Origin: Dolomedes plantarius | Taxonomy: Eukaryota > Arthropoda > Arachnida > Araneae > Dolomedidae | Assembly: GCA_907164885.2 (NCBI GenBank) | Contig: OU015491.1 | Coordinates: 116,706,931 to 116,770,930, forward strand | Length of the DNA: 64,000 nucleotides | Direction of reading: 5' to 3' | Shown: piece by piece, positions 1 to 10,434 of the stretch | Numbering within the stretch: position 1 is the first letter of the stretch | Layout: each line of letters begins with the position of its first letter | Translations under genes and position numbers: made by a program | The notes under the pieces: model-generated | Seen by the model: only the letters and a program-made list of their open reading frames with translations | The model's database searches: none | Told to the model about the DNA's origin: nothing

Positions 1-813
1 ATATCTCGTAATTTCAATCGGTCACCTTGTGCAAGCAGAGTAGTGAAAATTGGTGTAATCCATAAGTGGGCGTAAAACTATTTCATTTATTATTACATAT
101 CCCTTTTCTATAGGGTAAACCGTTCAGTTTGACATCCGACAGCCCATCAGCTTAATAATTCAGCACAGCTGATGCCTGAACGTTCCGGATTATCGGAACT
201 TTACAGCACTTCTATAAGTAAAGAGTCAGATTTTGATATAGAGATAAGTAAGTTCGTAAAAATTTGTTGAATCAAAAATTAAAAAAAAATTAAAACGCTT
301 TTCAAACTACTATGTATATTTTCCCTGGTCTTCAAATTCTTCCTTTCGCATGATAATTTTCCCCTCTTTTACTATGAGCTTAAAAAATTCATGCGAAATC
401 TCCTGCCTGCAAGAAAAAAAATCATACTCTTGTAATTTTACTTATCTGCATGCTGTAATTTTTTTTAAACTACGAAATGGCCAAATCATTATATCTGTTT
501 ATCCGTTCATTCATTATATTCAGTTTTACTCGTTTTCTAAGTTTCTGGGATCAGGTGGGGTAATTGTTAGGGGGGGGGGTCGCATGCAAGGACAACCTCT
601 GTTAAATACTGTGTGTATGAGGCTGAAAATTTTGCCTCTGGTATAAAGACAAATTTTTCGGTCTTATCTAAAGCGATTTTTCAATATTTAAATTCGCTTG
701 GTGAAATCTGCAGATTCATATCACTGGACGTGTGACTGATTCATGAAATTGAACTTGCGAACGAATAGATACTAATTAAACGAACCAAAATGACACTCTG
801 ACAAATATATATA
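1..813. other. A+T-rich sequence without recognised gene
   Basis: I see no supportable gene here. A short open stretch near 180-270 has no recognisable relatives, and a G10 run lies near 570-580. The segment ends in a short (TA)n tract, which is the insertion point of the downstream Gypsy element. Confidence 0.5.
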
Positions 814-1072
814 TGTGAGAATGAGTTTGGCAACACAACTGAACTATTACTACAACTTCCACTCCTACTACTGCGGCACGAAGGACTTTAAGCGGATGTG
901 TTGTTCTGCAAGCTCCCGATGTTTAGCTCTTTTGATGCTTCTGTGTTTATTTTTTAATTTCATACTAAGTGTTAGTCCTGTCTTGTAAACATCGTCTAGT
1001 TTAATTAAATGTTCAAAATAATTAAGTCTAATGATTCACTTCTAAAGGAAGGAGTACTAACTCCTTCCTACA
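814..1072 (+). repeat. 5' LTR of Gypsy retrotransposon
   Basis: 259-bp direct repeat beginning TGTGAGAATG and ending CTTCCTACA. By eye I found no difference from the copy at 6687-6945. The pair is bounded by the four bases TATA on both outer sides (810-813 and 6946-6949), a plausible 4-bp target duplication, although the site is itself (TA)-rich. Identical LTRs imply a recent insertion, because the two LTRs are copied from one template at integration. Confidence 0.93.
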
Positions 1073-1095
1073 TGGGTGCTCGGCCCTCGGACTCG
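1073..1095 (+). promoter_or_regulatory. Probable primer binding site
   Basis: The sequence directly after the 5' LTR begins TGG, as expected for pairing with a tRNA 3' CCA end, and continues G+C-rich (TGGGTGCTCGGCCCTCGG). Its complement contains a TTCGAGTCC string like a tRNA T arm, but the spacing to CCA is about two bases too long for a simple match. I therefore do not assign the primer tRNA. Confidence 0.5.
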
Positions 1096-2234
1096 AAAAA
1101 TACCCCTAGCTTGGACTGAAAAACTATTTTCTTTTGATGATTCCTGGATTACTGTTGTCTGTCATTTCGGTTTTGGATACCGCCAGCGAAAACGAAAGTG
1201 ATGTGCCACGGACTCTGATAATATTCTGATGGGATGACGAGAACCGAAAACCAGAACTGTGAGTATATTCTGATCATATTGTAATTATTTCATGCATACT
1301 TTGAAGCTTGTTCAAGAAAATTTTGAAGATTAATGGAATTCTCATCTTATTGATGATAATTATAAGAAAACTGAAAATATTTCAACGTTCTTTTGATGCA
1401 GGAATTTAATTGATGCTAAATTCACTTTTGATGGTCTTTGACGTTGAATTTATCACTTCTGTTTTCTTGAAGAGAATTCTATTTCGATGAAATTATTTGA
1501 TGATTTGATGAAAATTTCGACATTTAACTTGAAGAATCTTGTTTCCTTGAACAAACCACAACATAACATATATTTTGAAAGATCGCGAATTGAATACTTT
1601 TGAAGATTATTATATTATTATTTTGATGCATAATTTTGACGAAGCGAATGTTTATTTGATGACAACTTTGCTTATTTGATGCGCTTTGATGTTGAACTTA
1701 ATTCTGCTGTTTTCTTGCGAGAATATTTTTTATTTTGCAGAATGCTTTGATGCTTTCGATTTCACAATTTTGATACTTTCGATTTCCCAATTTTGATGCT
1801 TTTAACATTAGAACTTTAACTATTATTTTGATGCTGCATTTACATCCTCTATTTTCTTCAACAGTGATTTATTTTGAAGATTAATTTGATGAATATTTTG
1901 CTGAAGTAATATCTAACTTGATACATATCTAAATTTACGTCATCTGTTTTCTTCAACCAGAGAAATTATTTTGAAGAACTTATTATTTGATATTTGATGC
2001 TTATTTTAGTTCATAATTTTGTTTTCTTGAACAAAACCTGTTTTAAAGATTACTTATTTTGATGCATATTTTGAGAATCAATATTTTATTATTGAATTGG
2101 TATTTGAAAAAATTTCGATTTGAAATATTATTTTCTATTTTTGAATTTGAGTACCTACGTATTATAAGTATTGATTTTGGTTTTGAATATTTGTATATTT
2201 GTGTACTATAATTGTTTGAACCTAGTATATAGTT
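1096..2234 (+). repeat. Gypsy leader with recurrent TTTGATG motifs
   Basis: Untranslated leader of about 1.1 kb between the primer site and gag-pol. It is built from irregularly spaced, degenerate units in which TTTGATG recurs more than a dozen times (for example near 1131, 1392, 1427, 1497, 1623, 1654, 1675, 1746, 1791, 1825, 1885, 1990, 2058). TTTTCTTGAA-type strings recur between them. No open frame is present. It looks like an eroded tandem array and may carry packaging or translation signals. Confidence 0.6.
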
Positions 2235-5200
2235 ATGGCTACTCTCAACGATTACCCCAATATTGCAAAATCATTAAAAATTGGTAGTACGAATCAAATA
2301 AAGGTTCTACATCGTTTAATTTTTGGTACAGACGGCGACAAACAAAATCGTACCAGATTACGTAAATTTACAGGTTTTAAACAGCCATTCGTGTTGGAAG
2401 CAACGAAACAGAAAGTACTTAAAGAGTTTTCACTTAAAGACTTGATTTCTATTTGTAATCTACTTCATTTAGAATTTTCAACTGACCCAGACAAATGTGC
2501 CAATACCATTCTTATGAGTCTTAGTGATTTATCGTTATTAAAAGCAGAATTTTCTGATCTTTCGGAATGCGAAGTGAATGATGACTCACTTCCGGGTGCA
2601 CGTTCATCCCAAACTAACAGCGTTATAGAGGAAAATAGATCTCCCTTTTCCCCCACCATTGACGCAAAAGAATCTTCGAATAAGCAAAATACACACATTT
2701 CCGTTGGTGAATCAGATCAAAATTCATTGCCTTCAGTTGAAACTGCGAATCTCTCTTTCCAGTTGTTTAGTCTGAAAGACGTTGTTGATTTAATAAAACC
2801 TTTCTCGTCTCGTGATAATTACAGTGTTGAGAATTTTATATCTGACGTTGAAGAACTTTTTTGTTTATATCAGATAAACAATCCAATTCACCAAATTACT
2901 TTTGTTAGAAAATGTTTAACTGGTCCCGCTCAAACTTTAATTAGGTCTATTCGTGGAATTACAAATTGGGAACAATTGAAGCACCATTTATTAGACGAAT
3001 TTTCGGACAAAATTAACGGTATTCAGTTACATAAATTAATGGAATCTCGACGTATGAAACCGTTTGAAACCCTACAAGAATATTTCTTAGCTATGAGAGA
3101 TTTGGCACACAAAGGTTCTCTCGATGACTCCTCTCTGTTTGAGTATGTCATAAACGGAATTCCTGATTCAACAAACAATAAAGTTATTCTTTACGGTTGT
3201 AAATCCGTCCCTGAATTTAAGGAAAAGTTGAAAATTTATGAACAAATCTTTAACAGATCACAAAATTTCAGACAAAATAATCAGAAAAAAATTGATGCTT
3301 CCTACCTCAATGTGAAAGTCGATAATACACGTAGCCCAAATACACAGCCAGTATGTTTTTCCTGTGGCTTGAGAGGTCACAAAAGCAACCAATGTTTGAA
3401 TAAGTCACATGGTAAACAATGCTACGGATGTAAAAGTTTTGGTCATGTTCATGCTAATTGCCCTAAAAGTTATCGAAATTCTAAACCAAAACCTGATTCT
3501 CAAAAACCTATTTCTGATAAAACTGTAAATGCACTTTCTCCTGAAACTTCATCGAAAAATCCCATGCATGTTGACATTCAACTTGCAGGAATTCAATTGA
3601 CAGCACTCTGTGACACTGGGTCACAGGCAACCCTCATCAATGAGAAAACCTATCGAAGAATTGGTTCGCCACCATTGCAGCCCACCAACATTCCCTTCTC
3701 AGGAATTGGCAAAAACCAAGTTCACAGCATCGGATTCTTTCAGGATTCCATCGAAATTCAAACCATTACTTTACCTGCTAAAATACATGTTCTAGAGGAT
3801 GACTTGATTCCTTTTGATGTGATTATCGGAATCGACTTTTTACAGCAAACCCAATTTACATTTGATAAAGACGGTATTCGTTTATGCAAAACTCCTGAAA
3901 ATAACACCTTCGTTAATATTGCTAATGTTTCTGATGATCAAGCTTTTCCATTTGATCTTTCACACATTTTGAATTCTGAAACTCGTGAGGAAGTTCAAAA
4001 TATCGTTACTTCCTACAAACCACATAAAGTTCAAGACACTGAAATTAAGATGACTATTTTATTACAAGATGAAATCCCTGTAGCTCAACGTTCTCGACGA
4101 CTCCCTTTCGCGGAACAGAAAATCGTAGAAAGCCAAATTCAAGATTGGTTAAATGATGGAATTATTAAAGAAAGTTGCTCCGATTATGCCGCACCGATTG
4201 TTCTATGTAAGAAAAAAAGTGGAGATTATAGACTTTGTGTTGATTACCGCAAATTGAATAGAAAAACGATAAAAGATAAATTTCCCTTACCGCTCATCGA
4301 AGAAGCTTTAGACAAACTTGGAAAATCTCGGGTGTTCACTTCACTTGATCTCAAAAATGGTTTCTTTCATGTACCTATGGACCCTAATAGCACTAAATAT
4401 ACTTCTTTTGTGACTCATGAAGGACAATACGAATTTTTACGTGTCCCATTTGGCTTATGTAACAGTCCCAGTGTTTTCCAACGATATGTTTACACAGTTT
4501 TTAGAAATCTCATTCGCGACAATGTTCTTATTGTTTACATGGACGATCTTCTCATACCATCTAATGATGAAGTTGAAGGTCTACAAAAATTACGCCTAGT
4601 TCTCCAAACAGCTGCAGACTATGGCCTTGAATTGAACTTTAAAAAGTGTCAATTTTTACAGCGAAAGATAGAATTTCTTGGTTACATTATCGAAAATGGA
4701 GTAGTTAAACCCTCACCTACCAAGACACAAGCTGTTCAAAATTTCCCACAACCTCAAACCCCTAAACAAGTTCAAAGTTTTCTTGGATTAACAAGTTATT
4801 TCAGAAAGTTCATTCCAAATTATGCGCTGATTGCTAGACCATTAAGTGACCTCCTTCGGGATAATGTAGAATTTAATTTTGACTCTGAACAAATAGCAGC
4901 TTTTCAACAACTTAAAAACATTCTTTCACAAAACCCAGTTCTTCATGTTTTTCAACAGGGATACCCATTAGAACTCCACACTGATGCCAGCTCCTTAGGT
5001 TTTGGCGCTGTGCTCTTGCAACAATCCGATGATGGACAGTTTCATCCTATTCATTATTTTAGCCGTAAAACTACAGTTCAACAAGAAAAATATCATAGTT
5101 ATGAACTGGAAGTTCTTGCCGTTATTGAAGCGCTAAAAAAATTTCGAAACTACTTGTTGGGAACAAAATTTAAAATTATCACCGATTGTGATGCTTTCCA

Positions 5201-6554
5201 AAAAACGATGCACAAAAAAGACCTACCAGCTAAAATTGCTCGATGGGCATTGATGTTAGAAGACTTTGATTATGAAGTTTGTCATCGACCCGGTAGACAA
5301 ATGAAACATGTTGATGCTTTAAGTCGTAACCCCATTCTTGTAACTACCTCAAATGATATCACTCAAAAGGTGAAAAATGCCCAAGACCAGGATGAATTTA
5401 TATCTCAAATTAAATCTATGCTTGAATCTACACCTTCTGATGAATTTTTTGTTAAAAACGGAATTCTTTATAAACTTCATCAGGATGCCGAACTTTTAGT
5501 AGTACCACAAATGATGCAGAAAGAAATAGTGCTAAACGCCCATTCACAAGGTCATTTTGCTTCACAGAAAACCGAATTAATTGTTTCTCGTGAATTTTTC
5601 ATTCCTCAACTTAAGAAATTAGTTCAAGAAATTATTTCGAACTGTATTCCTTGCATTTTGTCCTCGCGAAAATCTGGAAAACAAGAAAGATACCTTCACC
5701 CCATTCCAAAAGGTGATGCACCCCTTGAATGTTACCATTGCGACTTTTTAGGACCTTTACCATCGACAAAAAAATGTTATAAGTATCTTTTTACAGTAGT
5801 TGATGCCTTTTCCAAATTTGTATGGATCTATCCCGTGAAGTCCACCTCTACGAAAGATGCCTTAGACAAATTATCCTTGCAACAAACTACATTTGGCAAC
5901 CCTTCAAAAATCATTACTGACAAAGGTAGCGCATTCACATCTTCAGAATTTCAAAGTTACTGCCAGGAACAGTCAATTGAACACATTTCAATAGCAACAG
6001 GTGTGCCACGTGGCAACGGTCAGGTTGAGCGTGTTCATGGCACAATTATTCCCGTTTTAACTAAGTTAGCTCTAGATGAACCTGACAAATGGTTTAAATA
6101 TGTCCCAAGATTGCAACGTATCTTAAATAGTACCACCACACGCAGTACAAAATTCACACCCTTTCAACTTTTAATTGGTGTTAAAATGAAACAACAAGAG
6201 GATCTACAGATTAAAAATCTTCTTGACGAGGAACACCACCAAAGAATTCTTGATGACAAAGAAGCGTTACGTATCGAAGCTAAACGAAATATCCTCCGTT
6301 TACAGGAAGAAAACATACGACAATATAACAAACGGCGTAAACCGGCTTGTAAATACAAGATCGGTGACAAAGTGGCAATACAACGAACTCAATTTGGAAC
6401 CGGATTAAAGCTCCGACCAAAGTTCTTCGGACCATATGAGATCACGAACATCAACCCTAACGATCGTTACGAAGTTCGAAAGTTAGGACATCACGATGGT
6501 CCAACCATAACATCAACTGCAGCGGACAAAATGAAACAGTGGTGCAGAAACTGA
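2235..6554 (+). CDS. Gypsy (Ty3-type) Gag-Pol polyprotein, intact
   Basis: Single uninterrupted 1,439-residue Gag-Pol frame. Order by residue: Gag capsid region to about 370; two CCHC zinc knuckles at 374-387 and 396-409; aspartic protease with Asp460 in a DTG motif; reverse transcriptase with VDYRKLN from 669 and catalytic YMDD at 768-771; RNase H with Asp917, Glu957, Asp984 and Asp1027; integrase HHCC zinc module (His1103, His1107, Cys1137, Cys1140); integrase core Asp1170, Asp1229, Glu1265 (35 residues between the last two); C-terminal GPY/F module at 1399-1401. Gag and Pol are fused with no frameshift, and there is no env frame before the 3' LTR. All catalytic residues are present and the LTRs match, so the element could be mobile. 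The ATG at 2235 is the first in a long open frame. Clade within Gypsy not assigned. Confidence 0.96.
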   Translation: MATLNDYPNIAKSLKIGSTNQIKVLHRLIFGTDGDKQNRTRLRKFTGFKQPFVLEATKQKVLKEFSLKDLISICNLLHLEFSTDPDKCANTILMSLSDLSLLKAEFSDLSECEVNDDSLPGARSSQTNSVIEENRSPFSPTIDAKESSNKQNTHISVGESDQNSLPSVETANLSFQLFSLKDVVDLIKPFSSRDNYSVENFISDVEELFCLYQINNPIHQITFVRKCLTGPAQTLIRSIRGITNWEQLKHHLLDEFSDKINGIQLHKLMESRRMKPFETLQEYFLAMRDLAHKGSLDDSSLFEYVINGIPDSTNNKVILYGCKSVPEFKEKLKIYEQIFNRSQNFRQNNQKKIDASYLNVKVDNTRSPNTQPVCFSCGLRGHKSNQCLNKSHGKQCYGCKSFGHVHANCPKSYRNSKPKPDSQKPISDKTVNALSPETSSKNPMHVDIQLAGIQLTALCDTGSQATLINEKTYRRIGSPPLQPTNIPFSGIGKNQVHSIGFFQDSIEIQTITLPAKIHVLEDDLIPFDVIIGIDFLQQTQFTFDKDGIRLCKTPENNTFVNIANVSDDQAFPFDLSHILNSETREEVQNIVTSYKPHKVQDTEIKMTILLQDEIPVAQRSRRLPFAEQKIVESQIQDWLNDGIIKESCSDYAAPIVLCKKKSGDYRLCVDYRKLNRKTIKDKFPLPLIEEALDKLGKSRVFTSLDLKNGFFHVPMDPNSTKYTSFVTHEGQYEFLRVPFGLCNSPSVFQRYVYTVFRNLIRDNVLIVYMDDLLIPSNDEVEGLQKLRLVLQTAADYGLELNFKKCQFLQRKIEFLGYIIENGVVKPSPTKTQAVQNFPQPQTPKQVQSFLGLTSYFRKFIPNYALIARPLSDLLRDNVEFNFDSEQIAAFQQLKNILSQNPVLHVFQQGYPLELHTDASSLGFGAVLLQQSDDGQFHPIHYFSRKTTVQQEKYHSYELEVLAVIEALKKFRNYLLGTKFKIITDCDAFQKTMHKKDLPAKIARWALMLEDFDYEVCHRPGRQMKHVDALSRNPILVTTSNDITQKVKNAQDQDEFISQIKSMLESTPSDEFFVKNGILYKLHQDAELLVVPQMMQKEIVLNAHSQGHFASQKTELIVSREFFIPQLKKLVQEIISNCIPCILSSRKSGKQERYLHPIPKGDAPLECYHCDFLGPLPSTKKCYKYLFTVVDAFSKFVWIYPVKSTSTKDALDKLSLQQTTFGNPSKIITDKGSAFTSSEFQSYCQEQSIEHISIATGVPRGNGQVERVHGTIIPVLTKLALDEPDKWFKYVPRLQRILNSTTTRSTKFTPFQLLIGVKMKQQEDLQIKNLLDEEHHQRILDDKEALRIEAKRNILRLQEENIRQYNKRRKPACKYKIGDKVAIQRTQFGTGLKLRPKFFGPYEITNINPNDRYEVRKLGHHDGPTITSTAADKMKQWCRN

Positions 6555-6686
6555 ACACCAATACCACTGTGTTGAACACTGCTTGATTTTTTGAAATATT
6601 TTTCCTTTTTCTGCTCTTTTTTTTTTATCTTTTCAGAATTATTGTTTACAACCCAGCCGCGGACGTCTGGAAAGTCAGAACGGCCG

Positions 6687-6945
6687 TGTGAGAATGAGTT
6701 TGGCAACACAACTGAACTATTACTACAACTTCCACTCCTACTACTGCGGCACGAAGGACTTTAAGCGGATGTGTTGTTCTGCAAGCTCCCGATGTTTAGC
6801 TCTTTTGATGCTTCTGTGTTTATTTTTTAATTTCATACTAAGTGTTAGTCCTGTCTTGTAAACATCGTCTAGTTTAATTAAATGTTCAAAATAATTAAGT
6901 CTAATGATTCACTTCTAAAGGAAGGAGTACTAACTCCTTCCTACA
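6687..6945 (+). repeat. 3' LTR of Gypsy retrotransposon
   Basis: 259 bp, matching the 5' LTR at 814-1072. It starts TG and ends CA, and lies 132 bp after the gag-pol stop. The bases just before it (CTGGAAAGTCAGAACGGCCG) are only moderately purine-rich, so the polypurine tract is not the usual clear A/G run. Confidence 0.93.
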
Positions 6946-7717
6946 TATATGTAAATGAATTATTCCGTGATTTTATTTTATCACGTAAGAGCGGTGATTT
7001 TGTGATTAATTTTTTAAATATCAGCAAATACACGCCTTTTAGTCTCATAAAAACTGGATTAAGTTTCATTCTTTGGAAAGTTTCATAAAAACTGGACAGC
7101 TACAAATGTCCTGGGTACATTTGTCTTTATCTTGTTAATACGCATTTCATTGTCATTTCTGCATACGCAGATAAGTATTTTGCTAATACTTTGAACTCGA
7201 AAAATTTATATCTCTTTAGTCTGGGATGTAATAACATTTCAGTTGTTAGATATGAAACTGATAATGAAACAGTTTCTAATCATATAAAATCTTGAGGTGG
7301 AATGCGTGGAATGTCTCGACAAACGATGTTTACAAACATGGGAATGTAGGACATTTTACGGAAAATTTTCCTTCTCGCAGAATAAAGATGCAAACATAAA
7401 ATGGTTTTAATATTAAAAAATTGAACTTTTGGATAACTCAATATTCTAGTGTTGAAAAGAGGAACTTTATTCATAAAGCGTTACACGTACTAAAAGGGTT
7501 GGCACAAACAGAACATCAGAAATTTATGTGTTGATAAGACATGCACTTAAACCAATCTCTGTATCCTCATGCAAAGTATCGCACATGCAAATTTTATTGG
7601 TTGATGGTGCATCTCAAAAGAGAGGTTTATATCACAGCCTCTTTAATTGTGTTGACCAATAAGTGAATATAGTATTCCGGTTCATAGCAGTGTACCCCTG
7701 ACGTGTGTGTTTTTTTT
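6946..7717. other. A+T-rich intergenic sequence
   Basis: Nothing recognised on either strand. The short open frames have no transposase or protein signature. Confidence 0.5.
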
Positions 7718-8016
7718 TTAATGTAGGATTCGTTCCTCATAACGTCCCCCGGAGAGGAAAATTTCAGACGCTAAAACTGTCCGTCCGCCCGTCCTCGCAA
7801 GTTACAATTTTGGCAGCACCCCAAACCCAGTCTATCGCTTGGACAAGTTAAACAGAAAAGTACCAAGATGCGTAAAAATTTTGGCATACATATATGTATA
7901 TATATACATACGTACATATATATAGATACATATATACATACAAAAGAGGTAAGCAATGATAAGTAATCCTACGTTCATAAACCGCGGTAGTTTCGTTAGA
8001 AGAGACTACCTGAAAA
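7718..8016 (+). repeat. Dispersed repeat, copy 1 (MITE-like)
   Basis: Its two ends match, in reverse orientation, the ends of the segment at 16793-17150. Shared strings include AATTTCAGACG, a CGCGGTAGTTTCG core and AGAAGAGACTACC. The middle of this copy holds a short TACATA-type microsatellite. Non-coding; relatives within the window show it is mobile, but its superfamily is not clear. Confidence 0.6.
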
Positions 8017-8035
8017 TTTTTTTGTTTTTGTTTGT

Positions 8036-8240
8036 CTGTCTAACTTTGTCGGGAGAACATTCGCTTTTTGTTATTCACCGCAATTTACTGGCTACTTTAT
8101 TATGGGAGCCCCCATATAGAAGGTGAGCCAGCATGGCTACCTATGAAGGGGACGACACGGAAACGTACAAACTTTATTCGGGATTTGAATCCAAGCCCAC
8201 TACGCGGTAGCTCAGAACGCTAATTACACCATGGGGGCCG
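8036..8240 (-). repeat. tRNA-derived SINE, family B
   Basis: Read on the minus strand it starts with a tRNA-like head carrying a degenerate B box (GGATTCAAATCC). The body shares CGTCCCCTTCATAGG, the CCCATAATAAA element and a GAATGTTCTCCCGACA tail with copies at 24311-24480, 54799-55010 and 47957-48074. RNA polymerase III transcription and LINE-assisted retroposition are inferred from the family type. Confidence 0.7.
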
Positions 8241-8439
8241 CCCGACATGTGGTGTTGTCACAGGGAAACAGAAACTGATGATAGCATACGTACCAAGTGT
8301 TCCGTAAAAAACGTATTCGTTCCGTTTTTTAAGCTTTGTTACGAAAATACGTTTTCAAGCAAAAATGTCCCGTATTTTTACTTCCCCAGCACCATCGCTT
8401 TTTTCCCCTTACATCGCGTTTTCGAGATTCCCCTCCTAG

Positions 8440-8765
8440 CAGCTTACACTATACAAAAACTTCCTGGACAGCAAACTGCTTCTGCAACATTGGAAAGAAA
8501 GAGAAAGTCAACATCATGTGCTTTACCTAAACTAATGAAAAAAAAGTAAAATCAACCTTATTTGCTTCACCAATACCAGTAAAAAAATTTAAATTAATGT
8601 CGAGTCCTTCACCCAACTCTGTAAAACAGTTAAAACCAACCTCATGTGCTTCTCAAAAATCAGTAAAAAAAGTAAAATCACTTGCAGAGTCACCATCATC
8701 TATCAATAATAATAATAAACGCATATTGCAGTGGGAAGAAAGAATTTTTCTTACATTAAGCTGAA
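8440..8765 (+). pseudogene. Decayed coding repeat (KSTSCASPK-type units), unidentified
   Basis: Three degenerate units of roughly 50-65 bp encode variants of a Lys-Ser-Thr-Ser-Cys-Ala-Ser-Pro-Lys peptide followed by Lys-Lys-Val-Lys, at about 8500, 8560 and 8625. The peptide is kept across units although the reading frame is broken at an A-run near 8535, which suggests former coding sequence. I do not recognise the family; a low-complexity basic linker of a transposon protein is possible. Confidence 0.3.
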
Positions 8766-10430
8766 ATCTCGATCATGCTTTAGCATTTTTTGTGAAAAAT
8801 GTGATTGTCATTTATGAAACATATGTGATGTTTTAAAGCGAAGAGCCGAAAATTCACAAAATTAGAAGAGAGTTATTAAATTTTTTTGAATTGTTGGTGA
8901 GATTTGGGAAAATATGTCACAACTAGCTCGAAATGTGTATTTAATGTGAAGTTTGATGTATTTAAAAATCAGAAGGATGATAAAGATTTAGTTATAGGAT
9001 CCGAAACATCAGAATTTGTCAAAGAATTGTCTGAAAGCGATATTTTACAGTTCTATTCTTGTGTTAGAAAATATTATACAACATCTTGTTACTCTTTTTT
9101 TTCCGATTCTGTCGCGCGCTGTGTTCCTTATTTTTTTCTTGGGAGGTTGGCACCTATGTGATAGCAAAAAGACCTTAGGTGGATCTTTTTCTACTGGCAG
9201 AATCATTGGAATGATGGTTTCCGAAAAATCAATGACACAAATTTCTGGACCACTGAATTTATTCCAATGCATAATCAGACTGCGGGGAAGGTTTCAAAAT
9301 CCACTGGAGACGGCAGACTCAGAGGCAGATAAAGAGACTGTCAAACCTATCGCTTGCCGGGGGTCTTAGTTCGAAGAGGGCCTCTTAGATCACCAGGGAT
9401 AAATGAAAAAGACTGGTACTACACCAGGAGTTGAACAATAGTCTAGGCCTCAATTTTTCCCTTACTTAAAATATTAAACGTTAATAAATAACGCAAAAAT
9501 TCTATGGTAATCATTCATTCTTAATAAATGGTTAGAGAAATAAATCAACAACGAAAACATTTAACACTATTACATAGTGTTGCCCTTTTAAAAGAATTTA
9601 AATAAGTTTGATGCCATTCGGGCTTTTATAATATAATATTTTTATGGCTTGAAAACGTTGCTCTCGACCAGCGAGAACAAAAGTCGTTGGCGATAATAAG
9701 TACTACAGTTAGCGATATTCTGATCGGATTTGAAAGATCACGTATTGCTATAATAATTTTGTGCTCAGATGGCAAAAGGTTTAAGTCACTTTTCTTAAAA
9801 AATTGAGTTTTTCACATTCCGGATTCTCGTGCGCCAAATTTTCTATTTACTGTAACTACTGTAGGTAATAGATAACTATGTAATCTCGCAACTATGTAGC
9901 TATGTAATCTTTAAATACATAAATAAATGCAGTATAATACAAATATAAAAAAATTACTGATTTTTCATGAAATCTTGGATCTTAGAATTGCTGTCACGTA
10001 AATTAAAAAAAAAGTGACATAACACTTTGCCACCTGAACACAGAATTAAGGTATTTTGTCGAGGATAAAATATGTCAAAACTACAAGATTAAAGTTATGT
10101 CAAAAATTCTCGAGATTACAGCATTCATTTATGACTGTAATCTGAGTGAGGCCTACATCTTTTGTGCCAAAATTTTTAAAATTTAGTCCTCAATATTTCG
10201 AGAAGGGATTAAGCTTTTCTCCTCAAAATTTAATTTTCATACAAAAGTTATTCTCATTTGTTTTTCCCACATCCATTTATCAATGGCAAAATTATCCATT
10301 ATTCATACATTTATAAAGGGTTTTTGGAGAAAGCCACAGTTATAAGAAGATTTTGTAACACTAAAACATGTTGCCTGACTCCAGTTAGTCGATGAGAGCA
10401 GATACCACCTCCGAATGGGCATTCAAAATT
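8766..10430. other. No recognised feature
   Basis: A+T-rich sequence with short frames at 8904-9369 that resemble nothing I know. The residual frame at 9016-9369 is partly hydrophobic but has no start context or domain signature. Confidence 0.4.
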
Positions 10431-10434
10431 TGTT

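Noticed and set aside
6555..6709. Short env-like frame after gag-pol
   Set aside because: Only 132 bp separate the gag-pol stop from the 3' LTR; the frames there are short and on the wrong strand.
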